From assembly GCA_030549335.1 (NCBI GenBank), contig CM060189.1, forward strand, positions 27,241,001 to 27,305,000: a DNA stretch of 64,000 nucleotides, written 5' to 3'. Below the pieces are notes generated by a model. That model was not told where the DNA came from, did no database searches, and saw only the letters and a program-made list of their open reading frames with translations. Numbering within the stretch: the stretch's first letter is position 1; the number at the start of each line of letters is the position of its first letter. A program made the translations under genes and the position numbers. Source of the stretch: Pontederia crassipes. Taxonomy: Eukaryota; Streptophyta; Magnoliopsida; Commelinales; Pontederiaceae. This document shows, piece after piece, positions 1 to 17,046 of this stretch.

Positions 1-18
1 GGGGGGGGGGGGGGGGGG
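1..18. repeat. poly-G run at the window edge
   Basis: The window opens with 18 G residues in a row, followed by AT-rich sequence. Such a run at an edge may be a real homopolymer or an assembly or gap-edge artefact. Nothing downstream explains it. Confidence 0.6.
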
Positions 19-1400
19 TGGCTCTGTTTTGTTTAGGCAGAGATCTCGTGAGCAATCTGCCCACCTGTTCATCTCTCGTGGATCATCTGACAAATAATAC
101 ATATATCAACACGGCAGCAGATCCAGGTTTCAGGGCTGCAAAAGATTTGAAACCCAACTACACAAATATATTATATACACCATATTTATATTCTTACAAT
201 ATTCTTGTTCTTGTTTTTGTCATCCAAACCCTTCCAAGATTGATTCTTTATGGATAAGCACTTTATTCCTATTTCTATATAAAAGAAAAGGTATCAGAAA
301 GTAAACAAAAAGCTTGTTTCAAGAATAATTTGTTCAAGAGAAATTATTGTTTCAATTTTCTAAAGTAATTTTTCATTCGAGATTCTTAAGTTGGTGATGA
401 TCCCTTTTAATATTTCCAACTTTTTTATCTAATAAGAAAATCCTACATTTTATATAGTGGTAACAAAAATGATACTTTGATCTCCAGTGACAAATTATTT
501 ATGATAAATCCAGATGGAAAATAATTTTTAAAATGCATCTTTTTTTATTTGTAACGAAATTATTGTATAATAATTCAAAATAACAATAAAGCAGAGGGAC
601 CTATATTTAATATTTATTTATTTTTGGAAAAGTTTCATTCTAATTGGATGCTATGTGACGCCAAAATAAATAGTTTTAACTATTTTTTTTGTATTTGAAT
701 AAATTGGGATCATTTTGTTATTAGACTAAAATACAAATTTTTAATAAAGCTTGAGGATACTAGTGAAGATTATGGTTACAAATTTCTGTATTTTATGTTG
801 TTTATTTGTAGATTGTTTCGAAAAATCATGATATGAAAAAATGATTCAAATTATCAAAAAAAATTATATTAATTTTTTTTAAAAAAAATATGAACTATAT
901 TATTAACTTTCACAATAGTTATAATTATTTTTTATGTGGTAAAATTAACTTTTAGCATCATTAATGATCTTCTAAAATATTAATAAATAAATATATCAAA
1001 AAATATAAAAAATATATATGTAAGGACGTTTGGCACGTAGGTCCGACTATTAAATCATATCTATATTTATATAAATTATAATATAGATAAATTTGAGTAT
1101 AGAATCAAATATAACAATATTTAATTTTAAGAATATGATATCAAAGTACCATGTGTCATAGAATATTATGATTCCAAATATTTTACTTGGATCCTCCTCC
1201 TCAGATGTATGTGTAGACTGCTGTATTCAAAATTTGTTTTATTGACTGGATTATTATTGCCACAACTTGCAAGAAACCTGAGTTTATTATAATTTACAAA
1301 ATATGAATTTTGTAATGATCCAAGTAATAATAATAATAACTATAAAGAATGTAAAAAAATGTTAATTTTCAATAAGGTCCTTAACGTTTTCTAATATTAT
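19..1400. other. AT-rich intergenic DNA, no gene seen
   Basis: AT-rich sequence with short A and T runs. No coding exon, RNA gene or bounded repeat could be supported. The last few hundred bases presumably hold the promoter of the kinase that starts at 1543, but I see no unambiguous TATA box at a set spacing. Confidence 0.5.
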
Positions 1401-1409
1401 AGAGATCGC

Positions 1410-1542
1410 AGGCAGTTGATCTCCCTCCATTTGACTTGCCCCCTCTCTCTCTCTCTCCTCTGCTCACTCCTCCTCCATGCCGTCTCACCCCTCAAATCGA
1501 AGCTGCTGCCTCGCTCCGTTTCCCTAGGGATCTCCTCCGGCC
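1410..1542 (+). promoter_or_regulatory. CT-rich 5' leader of the PCRK1/PBL19-type kinase
   Basis: Base composition shifts abruptly here from AT-rich to CT-rich, with a (CT)n tract near 1443-1458, just ahead of the ATG at 1543. CT-rich leaders are common in plant 5' UTRs. The transcription start itself is not visible. Confidence 0.4.
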
Positions 1543-4500
1543 ATGAAGTGCTTCCACTTCTCTGGCGACGAAGTCGCTGGCGAGAGCAGCTCCGGTGGAT
1601 CCACTGCCTCCCGCCTCTCCTGGGCCCGGTCCCTCAGCATCGCCTCCACTTCCTCCTCCCTCGGCCTCGACACCCAGCGGCCACTGGCGCCTGCGATTGA
1701 TCCCGTCTGGCCTCCGCCTCAGCCGGAGGGACCGCCTGAGGGTCTCCGGGCGTTCGGGTTCGCCGAGCTGAAGGCCGCCACTAAGGGCTTCAGCCGCGCC
1801 CTACTTATTGGGGAGGGCGGATTCGGGTGCGTCTACAGGGGCGTCGTCAGCGTTGACGGGGAAAATGGCGCCGGAAAGATGGATGTGGCGGTGAAACAAC
1901 TGAATAGACACGGATTGCAGGCAAGAAAATACGCTTAATTTACTTCTGCCGCTGATATATTTAAGCTATTTCTTTCCGTCATCCGATGGAACTTTTGGAG
2001 TTTTGGGGCAATAGTCGCATTGCTCAATGTCATTGTGCTGTAAACCTGATTTAAGTCTCAGACATCTCAAAAGTCAAAACTTTGGGATGTGTTAAATCTT
2101 GAAGTTTACAGCGTGTCCTTGTTCTTTGTCTGGAGTAAGTTCATGGTCATGGTTGTTGTCCTTTGTTTGATCTGCTCGGGAAACCCAACTTGCTGCGTCT
2201 GTTGGATTCGTTGTTTCCGTGGATCTGATTCAGCATCCATTTCTCGTGCATGATCCGGAACATGGAGGCCACCATGTTTTCTTGTTCCGAAAGGCATGTT
2301 TCAGCTCTTGCAAGTTGCTTAATGGGTGCTTATTGAGCTCTACCAGTGATCATTATGTAAAAGCTGTGTTACTTTTCGTCGAAGCAAAGGTTAACATGAA
2401 CAGGTGGACTTATATGCGTGGTGCACTAAATTTTTTTGCTCTTAAGAAAATTCGTTGCCTTGCAGGGGCACAAGGAATGGGTTACGGAAGTCAACTTTTT
2501 GGGTGTGGTGAAGCACCCAAACCTCGTAAAGTTGGTGGGCTATTGTGCAGAAGATGATGAGCGGGGCATTCAGAGGCTTCTGGTTTATGAACTTATGCAT
2601 AACAAGAGCTTGGAGGACCACTTATTAGCTCGGGTTTCATCGATTCTCTCTTGGACACTAAGGCTGAGGATTGCCCAAGATGCTGCTCGTGGTTTGGCTT
2701 ATCTCCATGAAGAAATGGAATATCAGGTATTCCTTCATTGATTTATTTATTTCTCTTGATGCTGTAAATGAAAGAAAAATTGTGGAAAATATTTGGGGAT
2801 CATCCGGAGATAGTATCATCCCGTTCAACATTGAGTTGAACCAACATGTGTCCACTGCCATTTGTCCCCCTATCATGCCCTTATATAGTGGTCAAATACG
2901 TTTGATACACTCTTCATGGTTATTATGATAATAATGGCCCGATGATGATTGTTAACGGTCATCTGCTTAATAACCATAACATATCTCCAACACTTCAAAA
3001 TGCTTTATTACAAAAGTACCTAGAATAAGAAGTCGCTACAAAGTTTGATAGACAATCACTTGCAAGCATGGAATCTTCTAAGTGTTAGTGGTTGCACAAT
3101 GTAGAGGAAATATGCGATTATACTCAAGGGTAACTACCATTTGTATTTGACTATTGTATCACAAGGTAAAGTGTACAAATTTCACAGGCTCCTAAAGTAG
3201 CAGGGTCACTATCTTTTACTTAAAAACTGTAGTGCTACATTAAATATTGAAATCTATTCATCTTACATGGCTACATTGTAATCATGGCCACAATATACAT
3301 TAGATGCTTCTGTTCAATTAGAACACCTTTTTGAGCATTAACCTCCATATTTATGCTCTTCAACATGTTCATGAAACTTGTTACTGATCAACAACTTGTC
3401 ATCAAGCAATGAAAGGAAATCACAAAGTCCTCATGGAGGTTATCTTATGGACTAAGCGCAATTTCTTTTTAAAATGGGATTGTGCACAATTGAAAGATGG
3501 AAACTTTTTTTAGTCGCCCTGTAAGTTTCCCAACACCACTTCAGTTAGTTTCGCGACCCCGTAAGTTTCTCAACACCATTTCAGTTCATGAAGGTGAAAA
3601 ATTGGTTGACAAAAGGAGTCGATCTCTCTTCATAGTTCATACTATATTTAGAGATATGGAAAAAAAGACCAAACAACCCCTTTTGAAAATTTGGTCTGAT
3701 TGTGCGACACGAGCCAAATTGGACATTCAAGTTGCAATACAACCAATACTCCTTTTTCAAATTTAACGTTATGATTACCTTTTTCAGTCGAGGATGTCCT
3801 GTATATCATATAGTTTTATTTGTGCACTTGCAAATATTAGCTTTTATCTTATCTTGCATGAAGCAGAAATATTCCTAAGAAGTTATGCCATTCTGAAGAA
3901 TAATTAGAGTTTAAGTTTTTAACTGTAAGATATGCCGTTGTAACTTCTTGCAACTAAAGCTATTTATTTTGTATTGTTATTATTAACTTTAATAACTCCG
4001 CCTATATTTTATAGCCGGTCCCAAGCCCGGATAAAGGAGGAGGGTTGTGTTAGGCCCCGACAGCCAGCAAAAAATCTTGTCGAATCTTATGAACATGGAT
4101 GATCCATGTAGCCGACCCCACCTAGTGGGATAAGGCTTTGTTGTTGTTGTTGTTGTATTATTAACTTTAATACGAAACTCTATACAATTTGTTGCAGCTA
4201 ATATTTCGAGATTTTAAAACATCCAACATTCTACTAGACAGAGATTTCAATGGCAAGCTCTCAGATTTTGGTTTTGTCAGATATGGTCCAGCAGGTGGAA
4301 TTGGCCACATTTCAACTTCAGTAAGTTAATATGGATTTACATCATTTCTTTTTAAATTGATGGCCCTTTCATGCTTCAAAATATGTCATTCAAAGATATT
4401 ATAAGTGGACATTTTGTAATATTATAAGTGGATATTACAGAAATCAAACATCTTTTTGGATGAGTATTGTTGAAAACCTCACCAGCTTATATTGTTTGAG

Positions 4501-5514
4501 CATGCAATGAAAGTAGTAACTTTTAACTAGGTTCATTCTAATAAGTAACAAATAGTACTCTTATATTTGTTTAATCAGTAATGTTGTTATACTTTCTTTG
4601 TTACATCTTATCTTTTCAGCTTTTGTTGATTGCTATTTAGTTAACTACTAGTGTTTTCATTGGGGGATAAAGATCATTTTTACGGAGGTTGCATAAACTA
4701 TTGGGAAGGATCATCAAAATTGGCATATTTTTTAGGGAAGTTATCAATTGGAGTCCATGTTCTTTTTTTTGTGATGTCCAAAGCTATTAGTGCCTGACTA
4801 ATCCGGTATTTGAACGGGAGCAGAACTTAGAGTTCATGCCTTTTGGCAACAGTCAGCATAGCATTTATTTATTTCGTAGTTTACACAACATTTATTTTGA
4901 TAATCATGCAATTTGTCAGATTGTCTAGATCAGCAAACCTGACCTATTGCTGAGACTTTTGTTAGCAGGTTGTTGGCACTGTTGGCTACGCAGCTCCAGA
5001 ATATGTACATACTGGAAAATTAACTGCTAAAAGTGATGTGTGGAGCTTTGGGGTTGTCCTCTATGAAATTCTCACTGGCAGAAGGTCTGTTGATAGAAAC
5101 CTACCAAGAACTGAACAGAAGCTCTTGGATTGGGTGAGACCATACACAACAGATCCCAAAAAATTGCATATGATTGTAGATCCACGACTTCAGGGACAAT
5201 ACTGTGTAAAATCTGCTCAAATGCTAGTTACTTTAGCAAATAGATGCTTGTTGAAGCAACCAAAATCACGCCCTAGAATGAGTGAAATAGTTGAAATTCT
5301 TGATCAGATAATTGAGGTGTCCAACGCAGCAAACACAGAAGCTGCCATTAGTTCCAATGGCTGTTCAGTTGACGAAACAAGTGACACATCAAGAATGTCT
5401 AAAGAAAAAGGCAGTTATAGGAATAAGGTTTTTGATATTAGAGAGATTATGTCGCTAAGATCTCGATCTATGGGAAAGGTGTACTGGAAAGTGTTAGTCC
5501 AAGGTCTGTCATGA
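1543..5514 (+). CDS. PBL19: Receptor-like cytoplasmic kinase VII, PCRK1/PBL19 type
   Basis: Ser/Thr kinase of the RLCK-VII family. Relatives PCRK1, PCRK2 and PBL19 act in pattern-triggered immunity at the plasma membrane. Exons are 1543-1920, 2466-2726, 4198-4320 and 4969-5514, all joined in phase 0 (435 aa). The N-terminus MKCFHF matches the MKCF start of PCRK1/PBL19 and replaces the MGxC acylation start of other PBLs. Kinase landmarks in order: glycine loop [11 protein letters not shown] in exon 1, the lysine of VAVKQL, the RD-type catalytic loop [11 protein letters not shown] and DFG in exon 3, then [10 protein letters not shown], the APE helix and [18 protein letters not shown] in exon 4. 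The tail after about residue 355 is Ser-rich and specific to this protein. Oddities: the first intron uses a GC donor, and the residues after DFG are FVRYGP where LARxGP is usual. I infer an active kinase because the catalytic residues are present. Confidence 0.9.
1921..2465 (+). other. GC-AG intron 1 of the PCRK1/PBL19-type kinase
   Basis: Exon 1 ends ...TTGCAG at 1920 and the intron begins GCAAGA, which matches the strong consensus AG|GCAAG of the minor class of GC-AG introns. It ends TTGCAG at 2465. Joining gives GLQ|GHKEW, the exact junction expected for this kinase family, in phase 0. No GT near the junction preserves the reading frame and the family sequence. Confidence 0.8.
3994..4156 (+). 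mobile_element. Short internally deleted RTE element (SIDE-like) with (TTG)n tail
   Basis: About 160 bp. The first roughly 115 bp match the 5' end of the full-length RTE LINE at 20248 (AACTCCGCCTATATTTTATA and onward to GAACATGGAT). The last 45 bp match its 3' end (GATCCATGTAGCCGA ... CACCTAGTGGGATA), followed by TTG repeats. The middle 3 kb is missing. A 17-bp target-site duplication, TATTATTAACTTTAATA, lies at 3978-3994 and 4156-4172. The element therefore moved as a short unit using LINE machinery. It sits in intron 2 of the kinase and its downstream duplication ends only 25 bp before the 3' splice site at 4197. Confidence 0.85.
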
Positions 5515-7132
5515 TTTAGCAATGGTTCGGACATGACATTGCAGTGGATATTGATGGCTGCCTTCTTAGTGCTGTGCTATTGCTTAGGAAGATGTCGAGT
5601 TCTTTCAGGAAACATACCTGTGGATGAGTTAGAACGTTGGATAACTATTGCTACTTGAACTTCCATCCTTTCTCTGTTGACTGATGGAAATATGTTTTGA
5701 GAGTGGGATCATGGCACATGTTCTTGAATGTCAACATGCTAGGCATCATCTTGTTTTGAAGGCGGTACTTCTCATTGTCAAGACATTTTACAATTATAAG
5801 TGGCATTACACACTAAGCAACATGGCATGCATGCAGTCTGAGATTCAGAACACAGATCAACTTCATCAAAGTAATATCTGCAAACCTGGATATTCTGAGA
5901 ACGACTAAGTTGAGGAATCAGCTCCAGGAGACTGTAAGGTGCCTTGCAGAAGCTAGGTGGATTTCTGATGTGTCATACCTACGTTACTTTGTTATGCAGT
6001 GTTCAGCACTTCCAGCTATCGGCAATTGACGATCAGGATTCCAAAACTAAAGTAGCTAGTTATCTTTTCTTTTTCCTCATATTTGGAATTCTTAGTTCAC
6101 GAGTTCTAGATGTGCAAATTGTTTGTTGGTGAAGGGAGATCCTTGAAGTTAGATGTAAACTCCTCTCCTGAGCGCATGAAATTGTAAATGACATGTTTCC
6201 TTTCCATCATGTTTTGCCAAAGTAATTTTGATTGTATTCTAAAATAAATGACATAAGATGGAATTATTTCCACAAATCTTCACTGTTATAAATTTATATT
6301 AGTCATCATAACATTTTGAAATAACATGATCCTCCTAATTAGTGAGATATCTATATTGAAAACATAAGCAGAATTCAGACATCATATGTTAGGAACACTA
6401 AGTAAAAGATGTTTAGATAAAATAAATTAGATGGTGCCAAAAGGAAAATAATATCTTTAAAGATAAATTTATCCAAAAGTAATTGCAATTAATGTTTTTT
6501 TAAATTTTAAACAGGATATATTAAAACTCGTATATCTTACATTCCATTATCACATTGTAAAATGGTCTATTTCGATATGATAATATCTTTTCTGGTAGTT
6601 AAAATTGGAATAGTTAAAGTTTGCATTTCAGCTATGACATCGGATGGGATTATATTATACCTATTTTTATGAAAATTTGTTCCAGATAATTAAGTATCTA
6701 AAATATTCTAGCATTATAGTAGGCCATAGAAAGAAAACAATTTCAACTCATCTTTTCTTTAAGATAATTTATGAATTATCTTAAAATAAAAAAATATAAA
6801 ATCACATCAAATGCTTTTTACGAAAAAAATTCAACCATTCTGACCCATATTCTCTAGTTATTTTTCTTAAAATAAGAAACGTGTAATAAATTACACAAAA
6901 AAACTTAGTATTTTATTAACAAGTTCGTTTGTTTTGCTGAAATAAATTCCAAAAGGAATTAATTTTGTACGGATTTGGATTTGAAGGAAAGTAATTTCAT
7001 TTTCATGTGTTTCATATACCAAGAAAATGATATTGGAAGAAAACCTTTCATTTCCAATAAGCAGGAAATCATCAGTAATTGTTTAGTTATCAATAATAGA
7101 AACCTGATGAAACCGTTTTCTGAAAAAAAAAT
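5515..7132. other. 3' UTR of the kinase, then AT-rich intergenic DNA
   Basis: The first 650-700 bp after the stop codon have mixed composition and look like the 3' UTR or its flank. The rest is AT-rich. ORFs here are short and have no recognisable domain. Confidence 0.5.
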
Positions 7133-7135
7133 TAA

Positions 7136-7701
7136 GGGGCATCTGACGCATTACCGATTTAATTAATCAGTAATTTAGATCATCACTTAAATAAATTATC
7201 ACTATTTAAATTACCGATAATATTATATTATAGTGTTTGATAAGTACTGATAATATAAATAATAGTCAACTAATAGTGACAAAATTACTAGAATTACAAA
7301 ATTATTTTAGATTTTAATAACATGTTATTATAAATAAACAAAGGAAAAAATAGAGAAGTGAATATATATAAAAAAAGATGAGATAATATCAAGAGTTATT
7401 TGTAAAGTTTTCAAATAATAAAAAGATAAAGTTAAATGATATTTATTTATTAATAAATTATTTAAAATAAAAATTAAATTGAATGAATATTTTCGTCAAA
7501 ATGTATTTTCACCAACTAGTAATCTAAAAAAATACTCCCATATTTGCTATCTAAATTATCAATAAGGTGATAATTAAAATTATTAAAGTAATTAAAATTA
7601 TTAATAATCAATCATAATTAATCGAGATAATGTGATGAGTCTTGAGAATTTTAAATAAATAATCAGTAATCTATTTAGATTATCTCATATCAAAAGACTC
7701 C
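7136..7701. mobile_element. PIF/Harbinger-like MITE
   Basis: 566-bp AT-rich element. The left end is GGGGCATCTGACGCA, the right end in reverse complement is GGAGTCTTTTGATA, and both continue into similar sequence with AATCAGTAAT motifs. A TAA trinucleotide flanks both ends (7133-7135 and 7702-7704), the 3-bp target duplication typical of this superfamily. No transposase is encoded. The terminal inverted repeats are diverged, so the family call is tentative. Confidence 0.55.
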
Positions 7702-7764
7702 TAATTTCATTGAGAGCCGAAATAATTAAAATGATCATTGATTGATGAGTAAATTAGATTAGTT

Positions 7765-8320
7765 AAGGGGGCATTTAGTGTATTGCCACTTAATATTATT
7801 AACTATCAATATTGTATAACGGAAAAATTATTACAACACACAAATAGTTTATCTATCGATTAAAATGATTATGTTTGCCTATAAAAAAATTATATGTCAT
7901 TTTTTATATTATAAAACAACATGGCTGAATCTTATCACAAACAATAATTTTTTTATGATGATAATGATGATGTTATTATCCATAATTTGATGTATTATAT
8001 TTTGCAAATTTTTTATTTACATAAGATCGAGAGGGTAAAGATGGAAACAAATTATTTTAGATTGCGATTTGGGAAGGAAGGACCCGTTCTAAATAATGTG
8101 AATTATCAATTTTTGAACGTATGAATAATTAGGCAATTTTATATTATTTATAAATTAAAATAATGTGTTTGAAATAATATTACTTTAAAATTGACGATTT
8201 TAAGCTTTTTTTTTTTAATTGCCCGACTCCGACTCTGATTTGAAGCCATTATTTTGTTATAGCACTTGAACCGTTGGCGTGCAGACACAAGCTACACGCG
8301 GGTCCCATGTCATCCCACAC
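7765..8320. other. Partial second MITE copy and promoter flank of the SR gene
   Basis: At about 7767 the sequence AAGGGGGCATTTAGTGTATT resembles the left end of the MITE at 7136, including the preceding TTA/TAA. No right end could be matched, so this is a truncated relative or a chance remnant. The remaining AT-rich DNA up to 8320 is the upstream flank of the SR-protein gene. Confidence 0.35.
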
Positions 8321-8437
8321 TATAAAACGAAACGACCCGCAGAAAATAATGTTCGTTAACCTTCGCTCTGTAGGCTTTCTAGGGTTTTTCGAGGCGGACT
8401 CTTTGTTGAATTCCTTCGAGCGTCTTTTCTGCAATCG
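8321..8437 (+). promoter_or_regulatory. TATA box and 5' UTR exon of the SCL30-type gene
   Basis: A TATAAAA box lies at 8321-8327. Downstream is a telo-box-like AGGGTTT at 8381-8387, a motif frequent just downstream of the start site in plant genes for translation and RNA processing. A GT donor follows at 8438 (AATCG|GTACGC). The matching acceptor is at 9696-9697, giving a 1.26-kb 5' UTR intron that opens with CT-rich sequence including a (CT)n tract at about 8466-8488. The exact start of transcription is inferred. Confidence 0.6.
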
Positions 8438-9703
8438 GTACGCTTCCCCCCTCCTTTACCTCTTCCTCTCTCTCTCTCTCTCTCTCTCCTCTCTGGCTCT
8501 CTCAGCTTTCTTCTGCGCAAATCCTAGATCTAGCAGCGACTAGGTTTCCCTTCCTGTTTCTTCCACGTTATGGATCCAATCCGTGAGCTATATTGTCGTC
8601 TGCAATTGACGTGATTTTGGGCGCTGAGGAGGGCCGTCTTGTATGAAATATCGTTTGTTTCTTGTTATTGGTCGATAGCCGGGTGGGGAATTTATATGTT
8701 CCGTATTCTCTGCTGGTCTTGGCGTGGTTTAGAGTGCTGAGCTTCGTAATTGGTGCTCTCTATTTACATGTGAAGCCTTGTTCTCACGACATACAGACCC
8801 AAGTGTCCAAGGCGGTTAGTATTATGTTGGCCATTAAAGCTGAGAATTTTATTTTTGAATAATTGAATGTGTCGCTTTCTCTTGGGAAAAAAAGATGAAT
8901 AGTTGATGATTTCTTATTTTGTTAGAAGTTCACGAACATGAAAATTTAATATATGAATTGTGTGTCCTGAAATAAGCATGGATTCGGCTGGGATGTCATC
9001 TCTAAGCGATCTATTGCTTTGACACTTAGAATAGTGAAATTTGGTCTATTAATCTCAAAACTATGAGGGTAAGAATGTTTGTTTGCTCCTGAGTTTAAGC
9101 TGGAAAGTTGAAATAGAGGAGTGATATCAAGTAAAATTTTATGGCTAATAAATGATTTATTGGGAAAAAAATACAATGCTGGTAAAAAATAAATATGCAG
9201 TTGAAAAAAAAATCTAGAGTAAGGATAAAAGATAGCAATGGGCCAGGGTTGTTGTAGCATCTATGCTTCTTTTGTGGTTTTACTCTCCAGATTCTCGGTT
9301 TCATTGAATTCTAGATTCTTCGGGTTCATTTGGTTGGAGAATTGTTATCTGATGGATAAGTATCATTATTCTATAAGATTAGATGTACGCATAAGAAATA
9401 CAATAGTACATAAATTGACCAAATTGTCAAAGAATGAGCAATTCTAATGCTACAATCTTACCTATTTGGCAGAATTAAATGATCAAGACTTCCTTTAACA
9501 TTTATTCTTCAACCAATCAGCCCTTTGTATTCTTCTTTTTCTTTTTTTTTTTTGGAGGGTTTTGAGGAGAACCCTTTGTATTCTTTATCCTGCAAAATCT
9601 GAGTGATCTATCCAATATGATATCTTTATTGAAATCTTCCTGTCTGGTCTATGAATGACGATTGATGAACTTCTACATTATTTTTCTTTTGCTGCAGGTT
9701 TCT

Positions 9704-14328
<4,625 letters not shown>

Positions 14329-14334
14329 TGGATG

Positions 14335-14446
14335 GTAAGACAAAATTGAAATTATATCTTGCATTACAGCGGTAAAGTTCAGCTTTACAATTTGTCTTTT
14401 GACTACTAGCTGAATGATTGTTGGACAACTTGTGTCGTGTTGACAG
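14335..14446 (+). other. Probable 3' UTR intron of the SCL30-type gene
   Basis: Six bases after the TAA stop codon the sequence reads GATG|GTAAGA. A good acceptor, TTGACAG, ends at 14446. The 112-bp segment between them is T-rich, as expected for a plant intron. An intron in this position would place the remaining 3' UTR from 14447 onward. Inferred from splice signals only. Confidence 0.5.
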
Positions 14447-17046
14447 GGGGGTCTACAGCGTGCTGGGCAGAAGGCATTTTGGATCCTCTAGACTGAACAA
14501 TTTCATGCCTTTTTTCTGGTTCATTTTGATCGTCACAATGTACTGCTGCCTTCTGATGGGATATTGGCTACTGTTATCTTAAACTAACTTATATTTCCAA
14601 CTCTTCTAGTTTTGGATGTCAAGACTGGTCTTTAACTACTACTTCCTGCTTGAGGAAAAAATGGCTTTTGTAACCGGAACTTAATCTGTCTGCGGAGCTT
14701 TACATCTATTTATTAGTTAACTGTTGTGGCATATGCATCATCAACCTAAGAGAACATATTTAAATTGTGTTATTTAACAAATTATGTTTTTCGGAAAGTA
14801 TAAATCGTAATGAAATAGCAAAAAGAAAGTTGTTTTAACGGGTCCCTGGTAGTAGTGCTCATATTCTGGACAATGAGTTGCAGCCGTGTAATTTGCATCA
14901 TTGGACAGAAAGGGGCTTATCTTTACCCCAAGAGCCCTCCTCTTAGTTAAAAAATTTTATTATATTTTATTATGTCACGTCGTAAGATAATCGAGAGATT
15001 ATTTCTTATCGGTCGATTCGTGCAATAATATTAAAGTTGGAGAATTATTTAGAAATCGACTCAGGGGACGATCTATGTAATTTATCTGATTTGGAGCGTT
15101 AAATGATGTGGATGATTTAAATGACGTGACGAGAGAAACGGTTCACGTGTCGGTCACGTATGTAAGACAATCGGAAAATTCACTATCATCGGTCAAGAGG
15201 ACTAATCGTGCAAGAAAATAAAAATTGAGGGACGTTCTGATTACAAATTGAAATTGGTGGACCAGTTGAAAATCGACTCAAAATTAGAGAATTATTCGTG
15301 TAATTTATCCTTATGCTTTGTGTAATGTGATGTGTTGCATTTTACGTCGAGAATGAGCTTATCGTTTGAGCCGAGGAAAAATGTGTTTGTGTGCACACCT
15401 CAATTGAGAAAATTCTTAAAAAAATGAATGAGTTAAACAGGCTTCTAAAAAACTACTCCTTACGTATAATGACATTATTAGTGGTTTTGATAATTGGATA
15501 GCAGAGACTGCGGTGATTAACGGTTAAAGATTGTAATAAAATAATATAATTAGATATATGATAAATTATTTAATTTAAGTATTATATAAATTATATTATA
15601 ATATAAATAAATTAAATATTTACATCTTAATTAAATAAAATAAAATTTTACACTATTTTTTTGTTAAAATATATAAAAATTGATATTGATAATAATTTTT
15701 ATATAGTGCATTCATGATATAAAAGTATTAATTGTGAAATTATTTTTTATTCATTGTTAAGATATGAATAATTTGTAATTAATTAAGCATGAATATAAAA
15801 AAATATAGTTAAATTATTATAAATAAAATGAAAAAATAATAAGAAAAGTTAGAAATAAATAATGGATGTAAATAAGGATAAAATTAGAAAAATTTATAAA
15901 ATGTTAACATCTAACGTGAAACGTTACTAGAAGTAGCTTTTCAATATTTTTATATGAAATACTACTTATTTTTGTCATTTATAAAAAAATAACATTTGAA
16001 TCGCTAAACGCGACTTCAAACGTTAATTTTAGTGTTGTCAAACAGATCCTAAATCAATCCATGGGTCCAGTTATAAGCCTCGTTTGGTTGGGTTGGGGAA
16101 TAAGATCAAGATTAAGGTCTTATTCCTCACTTTTTAATCAAATAGGTTTAATTTCATATCATGGGCCCCACTGCATTTATTGTGAGAATAATGAAAATAA
16201 TGAGATTATCATGTTCTTGCTGCTGGCGAAAACAGCTCTCCGTGGATTAGATCATGTGTTGGATTAGGTTTAGTTAGAATGAATTAGGTTTATACTTTAT
16301 TTTGAATATTATTCTTAAAATTTTAACTTAAACTTATATAATTTAAAAATTGAATTCATTATACTGATAAATTTTTTAGGAGTTATAAACAATAATTTTC
16401 ATTCTATTTTTTATAGGAAATAAAATATTAAAGATAATAATAATAATTATGTAATTTGATCTTCTCTAACTTATCTATTAGGATCGGTATTCAAACAAGT
16501 AATGAATTAAATTAATTCAATTCATCCTATTACATATTCCTTAGCCTTGCTGGGTAAAAAAATTCAATGAAACGCACCAATGCCAATGTTTTTCGTTTTC
16601 TATTGAACCTTCAGGAATGGGGTTTACTGCTGGACAATCGAATTGACATGGTTTTTCTTTCTTCTTTTTCGTGAAAAAGGACTTTGGAATCTAACAGTTG
16701 ATTCAACTGAACGTTAAAATGTTCTCATTTATAACCAGCCAATTGGAAGATGTTGAAGCCTTTGTAATATCCGACGATTTGAATCGGTCAAGCATCTGGA
16801 TACTAAGATTTGCAGCGAGGGAGGGAAACAAATTTAACGCAGATATACAAATCTGATTAGTAGGTGGTTTTAATAAGCTCATGGATAGACTTCTCGTGCA
16901 CGCAAGTTTCAATTGCCCCACCCGGACGTAAAACTTGCAAACGAGTACATGTAAGATCGCAACTATACAACGACGTTCAAGATAAGTAACAGATCTTGCC
17001 CAAGTATCTTAATTTTACAAACCTCTGCCTGGGGGGGTTTTCCTTG
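14447..17046. other. 3' UTR of the SR gene, then intergenic DNA between two tail-to-tail genes
   Basis: Sequence up to about 14720 is probably SR-gene 3' UTR. Between about 14972 and 15310 two imperfect copies of a 110-190 bp segment share (G)TCACGT..GTAAGA, AATCG, TCGTGCAA, AAATCGACTCA and TGTAATTTATC, which suggests an old tandem duplication. The remainder is AT-rich. Near 16080 the phrase GCCTCGTTTGGTTGGG resembles common plant MITE ends, but I could not bound an element. No gene is seen. Confidence 0.45.
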
